Below, in pieces: positions 19,820-32,696 of a DNA stretch of 64,000 nucleotides. How positions within the stretch are numbered: position 1 is the stretch's first letter; each line of letters opens with the position of its first letter. Source of the stretch: Distichodus sexfasciatus (taxonomy: Eukaryota > Chordata > Actinopteri > Characiformes > Distichodontidae); the NCBI GenBank assembly GCA_032718565.1, contig JAVGVS010000001.1, positions 6,957,162 to 7,021,161 on the forward strand. Reading direction: 5' to 3'. The notes beneath the pieces are model-generated. The model made no database searches. It worked only from the letters and a program-made list of their open reading frames with translations, and had not been told where the DNA came from. Both the position numbers and the translations under genes were made by a program.

Positions 19820-20953
19820 CTGGAAGAAGTAAACAATATAGAACTTCACCAAAACATCTATAGAGCCTCACAGTTGAGATTATTGGGTTTTATCGATGTA
19901 CTATCCAGAAGATGGTGCCACAGCTCAGTTTTGTGAAGACACATCACTGGTCTTAAATACCTAAGCTTTCCACTTCCCCCTGGGGGACTACTGTTTAAGC
20001 TTAAGACAAACATCTAGAGGCCTCTTCAAACCCATCTATTCATATTTTGAACTTTTACATATGGGTACAAGTTTTGTACATATACAAGTTTTGCATACAA
20101 AACTTGTCTGTCTTGATCCTTTTATAAGACACACCCTACACAAACACATGACAGCAGTGTCCTTTTGCCGATTAGCGATGAAATGAGATCTCTCACACAC
20201 TTTTGTCAAATTTACATTTACATATTTTTATCGTGCTGTCTGTATTTTTTTAGTGTCATCAATAGATGACACTACAGTTAATCAGTAAATCAGTTAATCA
20301 GTATCACTAGATTTATTACAGTTGTTGATAATCACCATCTATCCACATCCATATCAAAAGAAATATTAGAAGCTATTATTAGCATATGAATAAATAATGC
20401 AAGACCAAATATAATTTCCTGAAGTCTGCCTTGCATATTGATTTAATTTTGATGATGGTGAACATGTTTCTAATTGTTTGATTTTGTTGTGCATACTCCA
20501 CTCTTCATGTCTGTATATTTAAATCCACTTGTTTGCTTTGTATATATTAATGTCATGGAAGAAAAACTATCAGACAGACTGAGTTCCCATAAAAGTCTGA
20601 TTCATTTAGGACTTTATCCAAAGCAGGAACCAGTGTAATGTATCTTAATTTCAGCACTAACACTCTTAGCCAATAAGTGTTCTTCTAGACATATATCAAA
20701 TAAAGAATACATACAAAGATAATGCACTTTTTCATTTGCAGTGTATGAAAGGATGACAAAGGATAAAAGTAAGCTATGTACATTTACACAGCTTAGGGCT
20801 GAAATCAATCTATAATATTATCTAAGACAAATTCTCTTTGCAAACCACATGTTTATTATTTTTCATATCTAGCCATTAAGTCTATCACAGTTTCAAAGTA
20901 CAGCATACATAGTGCCTAGGACTAATGTCTCTGCGAGTCAAAAGTGAACTTAC
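19820..20953. other. scel: scel first intron
   Basis: This sequence lies between the exon carrying the start codon (acceptor TTCTTCCAG at 19820) and the proposed 5' UTR exon. It is AT-rich and no coding exon was recognised. Confidence 0.5.
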
Positions 20954-21020
20954 CGCAAGGTCGCTGACAGAACCGGGTTGAATGTGAATAACATTACAGA
21001 GCTTGTCTCTCCCTCTCTGT
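20954..21020 (-). promoter_or_regulatory. scel: Proposed scel 5' UTR exon 1
   Basis: On the minus strand a strong donor, CTTGCG|GTAAGTTC at 20954/20953, lies about 1.1 kb upstream of the exon carrying the start codon, as expected for a short non-coding first exon. The 5' end is approximate and no transcript evidence is available. Confidence 0.4.
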
Positions 21021-24000
21021 TTGACCTGCTGGGAGGGGATGGTGCTGCCTGCAGAAGGTGGGGCTTTTCACTGTACACAAGGCAGTCCGTGGACCTGAAC
21101 TGTTACAACCTGTCACCATGGTCCTGTCAACTTGTTATTAGCTAAATGATCAGGTCTGACGAGTGAAACAGAAGGAAAGAATCCATAAAAAAAGGAAAGA
21201 AACCGCTTTAAGGGGTGTGAAACATTGTTCGACTGTGAGTCATGAAAACTATTTAACACATTTTTACATGTCCACATGTCAGTCATGCCATAGTGCTCAA
21301 AGACAACACGTCAAATGTCATTACTGATACATTTAAGACACAAAGTCAGCAATGCATTAAAATACTGCTGTACTTTTGCTTTAAGGATGTCTTAATGGTT
21401 ATAAAGGTTATGAAGTGAAGAGGCAGAGTTCCTGTTTAGTTGCTACAGGACCTTTGAACTGTTGAGACACTGCAAGACCTATACAAGAGAACAAACATCT
21501 TTAACTCTCATTTGCCTCCTATTTTAGTAGACACAGGTTGTCTGTCTGAAATATAGTTTAATGCACCCTGCTCATACCTACTTTTCTTAAATCCCACATC
21601 AGCTTTCTAACAAATTAAAATTTCTTAACATGCTGGTCTTATCTCTTGGCACTATAAGTCTTTAATACCCTTTGTACCTAGTTGAGATAAACATAAACTA
21701 ATCTTTCTCCACACAAGACTCTTTTGAGTTCTGATTTTTGACACTAAACTTTGTATGACACTGTATGTGAAAAGGTATGAGGTATGAGAAAAGCTGTGTT
21801 TATGTTGGTTCATCGCAGACATGTGCCGTGTAAAAAATCACAAAACAGGGAAGGAGTAACTAGAATGTACTGTCATATGAACTCCGCATACTGTTGTAGG
21901 GTATGACGCTGGGTGTAAACACACCCTCTGTCATGAAACACAGAAAGCACCCCAAAATGCAGTGTTTCAGCATACAGCAAAATTACATAAGTACAAGATC
22001 CAAAGTTGATGTTTGTATAGATACAAGACCCTGATCTCTTAACTCAAGCTTTTTCATCCTCAGGAGAACACCTACAGTATATACATCAAACAAAGGTAAT
22101 GGCTACTATAGGTAATCAAGCCAAAAAGGCATGAATAATATAAATAATATTGTTACATTCTTATGTTTGAATGGCTGAATTTTGTGTTTAATTTGAGACA
22201 TTATTCATAGTCGATTGGTGGTGCACATTTAATATCCCCTTAAAAAATGTTTGGTTGCGTATTACTCATTACACCCTTCATCACTAGATGGCGCAATGAC
22301 TTGTTTTGATACGTCTGGAGAAAATGATTATTTACTGGAGAAAAATGATGATTTAATCTGTGTTTAATTGAGAATTGTCTATTTAAATAGTATTGATTTA
22401 AATACAACACTATTCAAATCGTATTCTCTTTGAACTACATGTATTTATTATTCTATTTATTTGTTCTATGTTGTGTTTGGGATCTCATTCAGAGCTACCT
22501 TTAATTATCTAATTACTTGGATCTGTAGAGTTTTAGCACCAGTAAAATGTAAAAAAAAAAAAAAAATCTGGTTTTGAGGATATTTAGTCTACATTTGTGT
22601 CTCACTGTATTTTTGTAATCAGTTGATGTGATGCTGGTTTAGGCCTTAGTCTCTGTAAAATGCCTCAAGTCGTGAGGCGTGAGTATCGCTGTGTTGTAGA
22701 TTTATTTGATAACTGCATGCCATACTCACCGAATAAATTAGTTCTGCTCGACTGAGCAGTAGTGACAAGGCATTAGATTCAGGCCATCGTTGGCATACAG
22801 AGGATCTGAAGTTATAATAGAGGTTAACTGAGCAGCCAGGGGGCTTCTGCAGCTCAGCTGACACAATTGTAAAAGCTCTATGTTGATTTAGTGAGGGACA
22901 TATGCAAAATTTAGTATTCATATAATTCTATAGTCTGTAATACGCATAGTTTTTCCTTGACATTTTGCTTTAAGTGCCGATGCAGATACTGCACGAGGAG
23001 TCTGCAATATTATAGCAAACTACAGTGCAATTCAAATTTTACATGTAAAAAATAAAAAAATGAAAAAAGTTTAAAGTATTTTTTCAGCATGAAACTTCTT
23101 GTGTTGAATGAAAAATGAAAAACCAGTCAATTATCCTCATTTAACCATGATCTATGAGAGGTAAATAAAATTGGCCACACCAAATAATGATTGAAATGGT
23201 TAGTACGGGAGTTATTAATATATAAACAATGTTTATTGGGATTTCTGGTTTCTGATAATTTCTTTTGATAAGTAAACATGCCCCGGTCAAATTTTTCGAC
23301 CCAGGAACATCATTGTGTTCCTGAGAAACGCACGTAACAGAAGGGTTTAAAGCATTTCCAATCATTTCACTACCTCCCACCCCTCCCCTGTGTGTGTGTG
23401 TGATTCTGGAATTATGCTCTAGTATTGTTGCTATGGTTCAGCTACACAATATCTGGCCTATTGGGACTGCTGTGCTCTTGGGCAGCTTCATTGTGTTGTC
23501 TTTCCGTAGCAATTAAATCAGAATGAAATTCGTTCATGACTGACACACTCTTTTATGTATGGATCGCCTTTTGAAATTCCTCACAATTTATACCATGCAT
23601 CTTGTGAGTGGGATGAAAAAATATTGAATATTGATTACATGTTTTATACATTCATGCTGCTTATATGCACTATGTATGTTTCAAATAAATAATCTTGAAT
23701 CATACATTTGTATGCGTGCGATGTGTATGACCTAATTAATTAGTTTCCACGCTGGCTGTTTCATGTTATTTAATGAGAACATTTCATATGCAGTTGTGTG
23801 CACAGAACTCCCAAATTTTAATGAAGTGACTGTTACATTTTTCTGTAAAATACCATGAAACTATCTTGCTCCAACAAATGCAAAATAGATATTACTATCA
23901 GCCAAATGCTTTTAAATTATTTTATGATTATTCTATCAAATCTCCTTTTAGTAAAAGCTCAAGCTTAATACTCGACGTTATATCTTACTTGAACTGAAAG

Positions 24001-24600
24001 GTTTTTCTGGTTTGGTTTGTTTCTATCAGAAGATGGGAGGAGACTGGGTGTTTCTTAGATTCCACTTAATAGAGCATGGCATTTATGAAAATATGATTAC
24101 ACCCCATGACAAGATTAAAACTCTTTATCAAACACAGTTTTGCCCACCTTTGAGTTACATATTTTACTTCTGAGAGTTATTTATGGATTAAATATAAATA
24201 TGGCACAAAGTGTGTCATTTGTTATTGCCATTTTCAGAAGAGGTTGATTAATGGAAAAAGAATGAACATAAACAAGGTATATTTAATGTACCAAGTAGCT
24301 TTTCTTTAAAAGGATTTAAATGCAACCACCATTCTTCAATTGTTTGGTTACCTGCTAGTAAATAACAGCTCAGATGTTCTTACTTAGTTAGACAGTGAAT
24401 CCATGTCCAAACAGCTGATCTCTTTGTATAATGGACTCACATCACTGGATTTTTCATGAATTATGCACCACAACTGGGCTAATGGGACCTCCCTTGGATA
24501 ATGGTTATTATAAGGTGATCTTACAATTGAGCGTAATGTTGGCTTCTGTCTTTTTTGCGCATGAGTGAAAAAAGGACTATGAGTGCATGAAGCGTTTTTG
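21021..24600. other. scel/mycbp2 divergent intergenic region
   Basis: This is about 3.6 kb of AT-rich sequence between two head-to-head genes and should contain both promoters. I see a poly-A run near 22550, a short TG tract near 23391 and only short non-conserved ORFs. No third gene or clear transposon end was recognised. Confidence 0.5.
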
Positions 24601-25057
24601 GACTCTGTGCTTTATAAGCTTTTTTAGCAATGCAGCAGCAAGGCGCCGCTCCTAGAATAATAGCATTACTCCCGTGTTATTCGGATGTATCTCGGCATGC
24701 TTGACAGAGAGAATCGAACAGGGAAGGATGATGAAGTTAAGATGGCAGCGCTGCTAGGGGTGCTGCCTGTCCGGGGTCAAGAAAAATACAACGAGCAGAC
24801 GATAACAAGCGACGTCACTTCGCATTTCTGAGAGATTTCGGCTTGTGATCATCGAGGTATACATCGGATCTGGGCTTAAAAAACGCTGCTGACTGGTAGG
24901 CCGGAGCTTCACCGCTGTCCTAAGGAAGCGGCTCGTTTCGCAGTTGCACCAGCGGCCAAAACTAAAGGCGTCGTAACCCGGCGTTAGCGCTGGGGGTCGA
25001 GATACTGGATGTAGCGCGACAGTTTTAAATTAGCCTTTGCATTTTCGCGTCGGATAT
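24600..25057 (+). promoter_or_regulatory. mycbp2: mycbp2 promoter/5' leader with upstream ORF
   Basis: The base composition changes to GC-rich near 24640. An upstream ORF, ATG at 24742 to TGA at 24831 (29 codons, MAALLGVLPVRGQ...), lies in a fair context (AAGATGG) about 230 bases before the main ATG and could lower translation if transcribed. In-frame TAG at 25031 precedes the main start at 25058. The transcription start is unknown. Confidence 0.45.
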
Positions 25058-25430
25058 ATGAGCCAAAGCTCGACCACGCATTTCGAGAAGCTATTGATTT
25101 GCGAAGAAGTGACATATCGGTGTAATATATGCATTGCTCCCCTAAACGATGATGTGCCAGCGTTGGTGGCAGCTGGAGCCGGCGGTGGCGGGATTCTGTC
25201 TTCCTCATCCCCGTCAATGGGGCTGGGTGTCAGGGTCATATGTGGAGCCGGGAGCGATTTCTCTCCGTTTGGACCGGGTATGGGCTCCTGTCCCACTCCG
25301 GGGGCTCAGGTGGACTGTCGGAGCCGATACCAGCTTCTCCTGTCAGGGCGAGCTTTGTCGGAAAAGTACAGAAGGATTTACACTACCGCTGTCTACGACA
25401 AAGAACAAGGATTAAACATCGGAAGGCACG
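25058..25430 (+). CDS. mycbp2: mycbp2 exon 1
   Basis: The conserved part is [20 protein letters not shown], which matches the N-terminal segment of vertebrate MYCBP2. The residues before it ([11 protein letters not shown]... and a Gly/Ser-rich stretch) do not resemble the mammalian N-terminus as I recall it. The ATG at 25058 is the first in frame after the TAG at 25031. No GT donor of the phase required by exon 2 is visible after the conserved block, so the 3' border is unresolved and another small exon may exist. Confidence 0.75.
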
Positions 25431-28141
25431 GACATGTCGCATTTATTCATAAAAAATACAAACTAGCAGACACTATAAATGAATTGGGGCATAAATAAGC
25501 GTTAATCTATGTTAGCTAAAAGGCTAACGATAAGCGAAAGCGAAGTTGCTAACCTTGGGCGCGTCCCAAATCGCATACTAACGGTTAGAAGTATATGTTG
25601 ATGAGGAGGATTTCAATCTTCACGTACTCTTTAGTACGGTATTATGCGGTTTGGGAACCCAGCCCTTGTGTCGTTAGCAGGACAGCGAGCTAACTTCCGT
25701 AGCTGTGGGATGATAACGTTATGCTAGCTTGACTGTTAGATGTCAGCTGTTTTTATTTATTTATTACCCCTGTTTGTCCTTATAAAACATATTGCAGCGA
25801 ATTTTCTTAAGAATCCATGCACTGACATAATGGCGAACTAGCCTAAGGTTTTTGAAACAATTAGCGAGATAATTATCGCTATGCTAATTTCGTTATGCTA
25901 ACATTGGGCTCGGCCCACCAAGAGCTTAGCTAAGATAGCAAGTTGGGCTTTCTGCAGACGCTAATGCTAGCTGGCTTTCATCGTGAACGTTAAGCCTTCG
26001 GTTTACTTGGCCCTGAATGCCACACTAGCTCACTAACGCTAGCAAGAACAGCGTTGTTTGGAGCTTTTCTAAGACGAATGATGATACTAATAGCGAAGCT
26101 GATAGTTAACGCCTCCTGCCATTAATAACAGCAATGACGCTCCATCCCAACAGCCCGACACTGTGTGTATAAAACATTCCATATTACAGTCAAGCTCTTA
26201 GATGGATTGTAAAATCTGGACACTAAACTGACTGTGAAAAATGTCGTTAAAGCGCAGGAACTTTTAAGTTTCGTTTATAGTAAGGATAACGGCATCATTA
26301 CATCATCAGGCAAGGTCTCCATCCACTCGCACTCGCTTCTCTCGACCATGGGAGAATGCAGGATGTTTGGTTCCAATTAGACTTTATAAATGAATGACCC
26401 GATGAAATTCGATAGGGTTATTATAAACGCCACATACACGATTCACGCTTATTTGGTACTTTTCAAAGGCTTGAGAACGTTCTGCCTGACGTCACCCTCC
26501 ACATCCCCAGCACTAACGTGCGGATGGTGTTATTCAGCTTGCAGAGATCCTCGTTGGCATCTCCGTTATACATGCCCGTATAAGGACACTGAGTGTGTGC
26601 AGTTAATCTAGATATGAGGGATGCACCGATTCGATACTTATATCGGTCCAACACTGATTATAATAGATGGATAGGCGATGGTTACGTGTGTAAATTGCTG
26701 TTGCTGCAATTTGGCCAATATACAGTATGTCTGCCTGTTTGTCTGGTACAAAATGTTGAGCCACCCACATTCCTTTAAATATTGCTAGAACAATGATACA
26801 ATAGGCACAGTGATCTATTGTAACATGTGCAAACATACATGTAAATGCTATTCATCAACACTACATTATAAAACACACAAGGAAGTATGGGTCTTTGGAA
26901 GCAAAATATAAAAAAGTAAGGAGTGGCTTGTGACATGCATACTACTTCGATATAGCGCTAAAAAGATCGGTAAACCTCTAAATTAGAATGACCATTTTGT
27001 ATGTGTGTATATATAGTATATGTGGTTGGATTGACGCCTCTTTACTAGAGCTACTTTTTGAAACTTTGAGAAAAGTGTCTCCATTAAATTTGTTTAAACA
27101 AGAAAAGTCAGTCTTCGCCTTTCCCATGTAAATATGCTCTGTGTGGGCAGGCCTAATGTCTTGTGTGTTTTCGTCCCTCATTGTTTGCTCTTGGCACATT
27201 TTGCATGGTAATTTTCCTTGGCATGGGAGTGCGCTGGTAATCCTGCTGGGGATTGCCCTCATGGCAGCACCCAAACAAATTAGTGTATGCCATGCATTTT
27301 AGGTACCTTGTAGGTGTAGCACATTTCTAAAGCAATGAACGGCCTGAAGGCAACTCACCTGGCCAGTAGATTGACGTAATAGAACAGAGTACTGCTGAGG
27401 AATCGTCTCTCTGTTACAGTCCTCTCTAAAATGACCATAATTTTGGCAAATGTGTGCAGGTGCAAAATTTCAATTTACCACCCAAGTCTTATGTTAATAG
27501 TTTTCATAATATTTCAGAATTGCACAATGTTTCTATAGATTTGGCACATAATTGTAGTATGCATGTATGCAAGTGTGCATATGTACAGTAACACACAAAA
27601 TGACAGAGCTGTCTTACCAGATGTGTATATTAGAATTCTTTAAGGTAAGAAGTAATATTTATTAGCAATGTCAGACACCCATACTACCCTTTATCAATAT
27701 GAGGTGTTTTATGTGTCTGTTGCTGTATGCGTCATTTTCTTTTATATGCCACTGTATTCTTTCGCATTAGTTTAATACTATTTGTTTTGCATATTTTAGA
27801 GGGAAGAAAGCTTTGAGTAAGAAGAAGCTAAAGAGGCGGCAAAAAGTCAGATCAAAAATCAAAACAAGAACAAAGGTAAGTACAAAGCTATCATGGACAA
27901 CCTTACTAGTAAAGCAGGTTTTGTTGTTTACTTTGGTTCTTTCATGGTCCAAAAAATTGTTATGAGTCTTCTGCTCTAATCAAGATAAGTTTTGGGAGCA
28001 GTTTATTTAAATCCTTTTTTGGTAAGAGCTATGACTTTGACCACTGTCTGTTTCCTGTTCCATGGTTTACTTTTAGTTTTACTTTCATAAGAAACTAGTG
28101 TTTCATTTTGAATCTTATTTCAGTATTTGAATCTTTATGTA

Positions 28142-28223
<82 letters not shown>

Positions 28224-31200
28224 CAATTATTTCTGTAGATCATAATTTAATAAGCATGTTTGAGCTGAGCAGATGCCTATAAACACTTGCACACATGGAG
28301 GAGATTTAGAGTGGTTGACTGAGGATTATTGTTGTTGGCTAATCTGTCGCATTGCGCAACAGCTTCAGCTTCCTCCATCTCCAGTGCTGAACACCTTTAC
28401 TGTGGCACCCAGCAGCGTTTTTGTGTTCCAAGATGGTATTGTCCTTTTGTAAATTGTAGGAGAAGAGTAATTCCTGCATATATATAGATGCGCCGTTTGT
28501 AGCATTTTCATTTCCAGTTTTCCACAGTGAATAAGCAGATCACAGTTGGGGGTGAAGAAGGGAAACGTGACTCTAGAGTATGGAACAACCCAGGCATCTT
28601 TTCCTCTGCATTATATGTGTCTCTGAGATGTTGCAGTTGGCTTTGTTTGCATAAAGTAGCTATTGCATAAAGTTTTTTACGACTTGAAGTTTTGTTTTGA
28701 AGATTAAGATAAATGTGGAGCATCTGCAGGATGAAGAATCCTGTCCCATGGTTTGGCTTGTTTTGTGTTGTAATTTAAATACATTATTTTCTTTACGATG
28801 ACCTACAATTCTGCAATTATGGTCCATTTAATAAAACACTTAAGGCAATAAGTGTAGTCCAGACCACTTACTTCAAATGCCTTTTAGGGGATTTTGGCAT
28901 AAATGCCACAGTTTTGCTCCTTAGCTCTTCAGCCAAAACCCCATATTTGTTCTCTCAGCATTGCATCTAAGTATTTTAAACGTGACATATTGGTAATTCA
29001 TCAGAAGCAAGACTTACCTGGCTGAATCTGCACTGGATTAGGAGAAATCTATACATTCTCTTAAGCTTTTTTAAAACTGTGCTCAATCACCTGCTGGGTC
29101 TAGCAGTTCAGGGTATTCATTCTTGTGTGTGGGTTGTAGTCTGAGTAAATAAACCAGAGCTTGATAGTCTAAACTTGTGTGTAGATAGGCCTATATATGC
29201 CCACATATTTGCATTTATTCTCTGAGACTCTGTAGTAATCGTTATTATTAAACTGTGTGACGGGAACTTCAAATGGGATAGAAATGGAAAGACATTTTTC
29301 TTGTGACTCATCCTTCAGTCTTGTTCAGCATAACAGCACTGTCTGTTCTGTAGTACTCATATTCTGCCTTCTGTTGTTTCAGGGTAGAACCTATTAACGT
29401 AATTTGATCCCCGTTACAGTTCAGTGTTTGACAGTTTGGTTCAAAAGCATTTTCTTTTTGCTGGACATTATTCAGTTTAGCAGTTTATTCAGTTTTCCTC
29501 TTTTTCTTTATCTATTTTTGGAAATGCAAAAATTGCACCATCAATAAGTGACTATCTTTTGGAATGTTTTGGTTTTGAATGTATTATTAAAGAAAAGGGA
29601 CAGCACAATGCTGTTTGCTGGAATAAACTTTTGTTGAATCTTGTTTGATTGGATCTTTGTGCCATGGTGCTGACTTGCTTTCCTATCACAGTAACAAACC
29701 CACAACACATATGTGCCTGTAACTGATACTTGTAACTATGTAATTATCCACCCCATATTTAGGGAAAGCAGAAGCAGCACAATAATAAAAGATCAATGGG
29801 TTTTTGTTATGAATTGAAAGAGTTTTGTCATCAGTTGAAGGGCTCTGACAAATTAATTATAATTTAATTTTTTTTATGAAAGTTAATTAACACCTCTGTG
29901 ATTTTTGAAAAACAAAATTGGCACAACCTTTATTCCTGTGGTATGTGGCACTGCTGTAAAAAGGGATTTCTTGATCAAGGCCTGTAGAAATGAGCCTTAA
30001 AGCTTTATTACAAAGCCTTATTACAAAAAAGACTGGTCGACCACCAAACACTTCATAAAACATGAACATTGTCCCTATAGTCTCAATCCAATTAAGAAAA
30101 TAACACTTATAGGTGCATGTCAGACGTACAACCATATATATGTAGCATCCTCCCTCCTCTGTTCACATGTCAGTCTCTGATTAAGAATTGTTGAGGTGTC
30201 ATTCATTTCGACTTGCTATTATTTAGGTGATGGGCCTTCGTACACTCATCAGGCGCTCATGTTAGTGGTAGATCTACAGGGTGTGTAATGTGCTTTGCTT
30301 GGCTCAACGTAAAACTGTTCTTGTCCCGTACAAGCCATAGAATAATGGGTTTCAGAGCGCAGCGCAGCACATGCCACATTTAGTATATCTGCACATTTAC
30401 AGTATTAAAATTAACATATCATTTTATAATATAATAGGCTTGTTAGTGGTTATTTACACTTCTGTGCACTTGTTTTTAAACTGCATAAGTCTGAATAAAA
30501 CGACATAACTTTGAAAAAGATGTCGAAAAGATATAATCTGAGACATTACTGCATCTACATGGGGGCGGGCATTTAGGATAGTAGGGCTTCATCTGTTTAG
30601 CCAAATATATTGTCACGCAGAGCATGAATGTGTAGCACGTGCAAATATATAAGTTATTACAGTCCAGTCAAGTTGATATCGCAATGACGATACATTTTAG
30701 ATACATCGGCCCTACTATAGTTAAAATGAATAAATGACTAGTAGAAGATAAACCTACTTTGAGTGCTGTCAGATGCATTTTAATGTCTAACTGTACATCA
30801 AGGAGGTGTAGCTGTGAGCGTTTCTAATGAAGTGACCGGTGAGTGTGTATCCCTTTACTTCCGTCTCTAGGCTAGATAGTAATTGAAGTGGATTGATATG
30901 GATTTCAGTTTTATTTTTTTTTCAGTGTCACAGTAAGGAAGAAAACAAGAAATATTGTTTCAGGAATCTAGTAGCTGTCTCCAAAGGGGGGGAAATCATG
31001 CTTTGTACCCGTCATATCCTCTAAATGTGAAACTGGAGCATGGCTGTCTGTGTAATACCAATTACTGATATTGTGGAAGATAAAATAAAGCCTCTAAGAT
31101 GGCATATAATATGCTTTGAGTTGGTTTTTTATTTCAAACCAGTGATGGCAAAAACCTTTAGCCTCGTAAGGAGTGCTAGTTATGCCCAGGTTCCTTTGAT

Positions 31201-32617
31201 GCCTCGGCTCACAATTACTGCCCTGAATGTGCTATGGAAAAAATCCTGCCTTTGCATCTTTTCTTGCATTTGGTCTCGGCTGCTGTTGTTCAGCACCATG
31301 TGTGTGAGGAAAGTTCTGCAGCCTCTCGTGTTCCGTGATACATTGCACATGATGGAGAGGGAGGGGCTCTTTTCCCTGTCCCCTTAATTTCTTAGACCCC
31401 CCATAACGCGCACGAGTTGATGAATTACATCTGAATGTTATGTTTCTTCTCTACACAAGACTACAACTGTGGTCTTTTAAGTTGCACAGAATGGTTTGCT
31501 GATGAAACAACTTTTCTGCCTGTTCTTCTGTTTTTAAAAATGTGTGATTTGGTTTTCCCCAGAACAGGAGTCCAAATGTCAGGCCATAGTTAGTCACTGT
31601 GTGACTGTAAAGAGATTGTTAAAAAAAAAAAAAAACTCCATAGAATACGTCTCATGTTTTTCAGAGTCCTATATTGTGCTTTATTCTCACACTTTTTATA
31701 CTTAAACAAATTGGTCTACATTAAACAAAATGTTAAACTGATTTTTGGTGGTACATCTTTGCAGGTGTGCCAGTGTTTTCTGTTTGTCTGTCATGAATAA
31801 AGTGGCACTGGGCTTCATATAGTCATATTTTAGTTAAGAAAAATCAATGATGGTACATGTGTTATTCATCTCTCTTGCATTCCCCTCTCTCCTCCCTTTC
31901 TTCTATCTTTCCCTGCGGTAGGCAGAGTAATCTGGGATGGGTCTTTCCGGTGCCCGACATCAAGCTCCACAGTAATCCCTCTGCGTTTAACGTCTACTGT
32001 AATGTACGCCACTGTGTGCTTGACTGGCAGCAGAAGGAGGCCTCCCTGGCCCTGGCCTCGCGTAACTCCGTGCAGAGTGGAGAGACTCGACAGTGAGGAA
32101 GAGGAGGAGTTCCGGGAACCGGCCATCAAACTACCCTAGGTCAGCAGAACTCACTGCTGTGTTATGCCTGATAATTATATTTAATGCCTCGTCAGTTCAC
32201 ATGGTCAAGGAAAAAGCAAACAGCTGTGTGTGTTTTTGTAGTCGGTTTTTTAATTTATGAATAAAAGTTCACATCACATACACAGAGAGACCAGCATCTG
32301 GTCTAAACCAGGTGATTATAGGTTTACTTAAATTGTCTCAAAAGATAATATAAAGTTTTGGAGCAAAAATGTCCACAATACAGCTATTGAAATGAACAGA
32401 CACAAAATTACCAGTGCTTTTAAAGAAGTCAGGCAAAATGTGAACTTTATATAGTAGAATTACTATCTGGAGAGGTTTATAAAAGAGGTTCAGCTACAGA
32501 AAACTGCAATACTGTGTTCCATAACCTTAGTCTAAACACACCCAAATAACTTTTGTAGTCAACACATTGTACATCTTCAAATATGGTTTGAAACAAAATC
32601 AAACATGTCTTGGGAAA

Positions 32618-32696
<79 letters not shown>

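Noticed and set aside
25149..25452. Two other plus-strand ORFs over mycbp2 exon 1
   Set aside because: The frame starting at 25058 carries the conserved [10 protein letters not shown] block. The others are shadows.
28100..28220. CRISPR-like or other regular array
   Set aside because: All regular repeats here are simple microsatellites without spacers.
31040..31387. 115-codon plus-strand ORF in mycbp2 intron 2
   Set aside because: No family resemblance, and no matching acceptor and donor phases.
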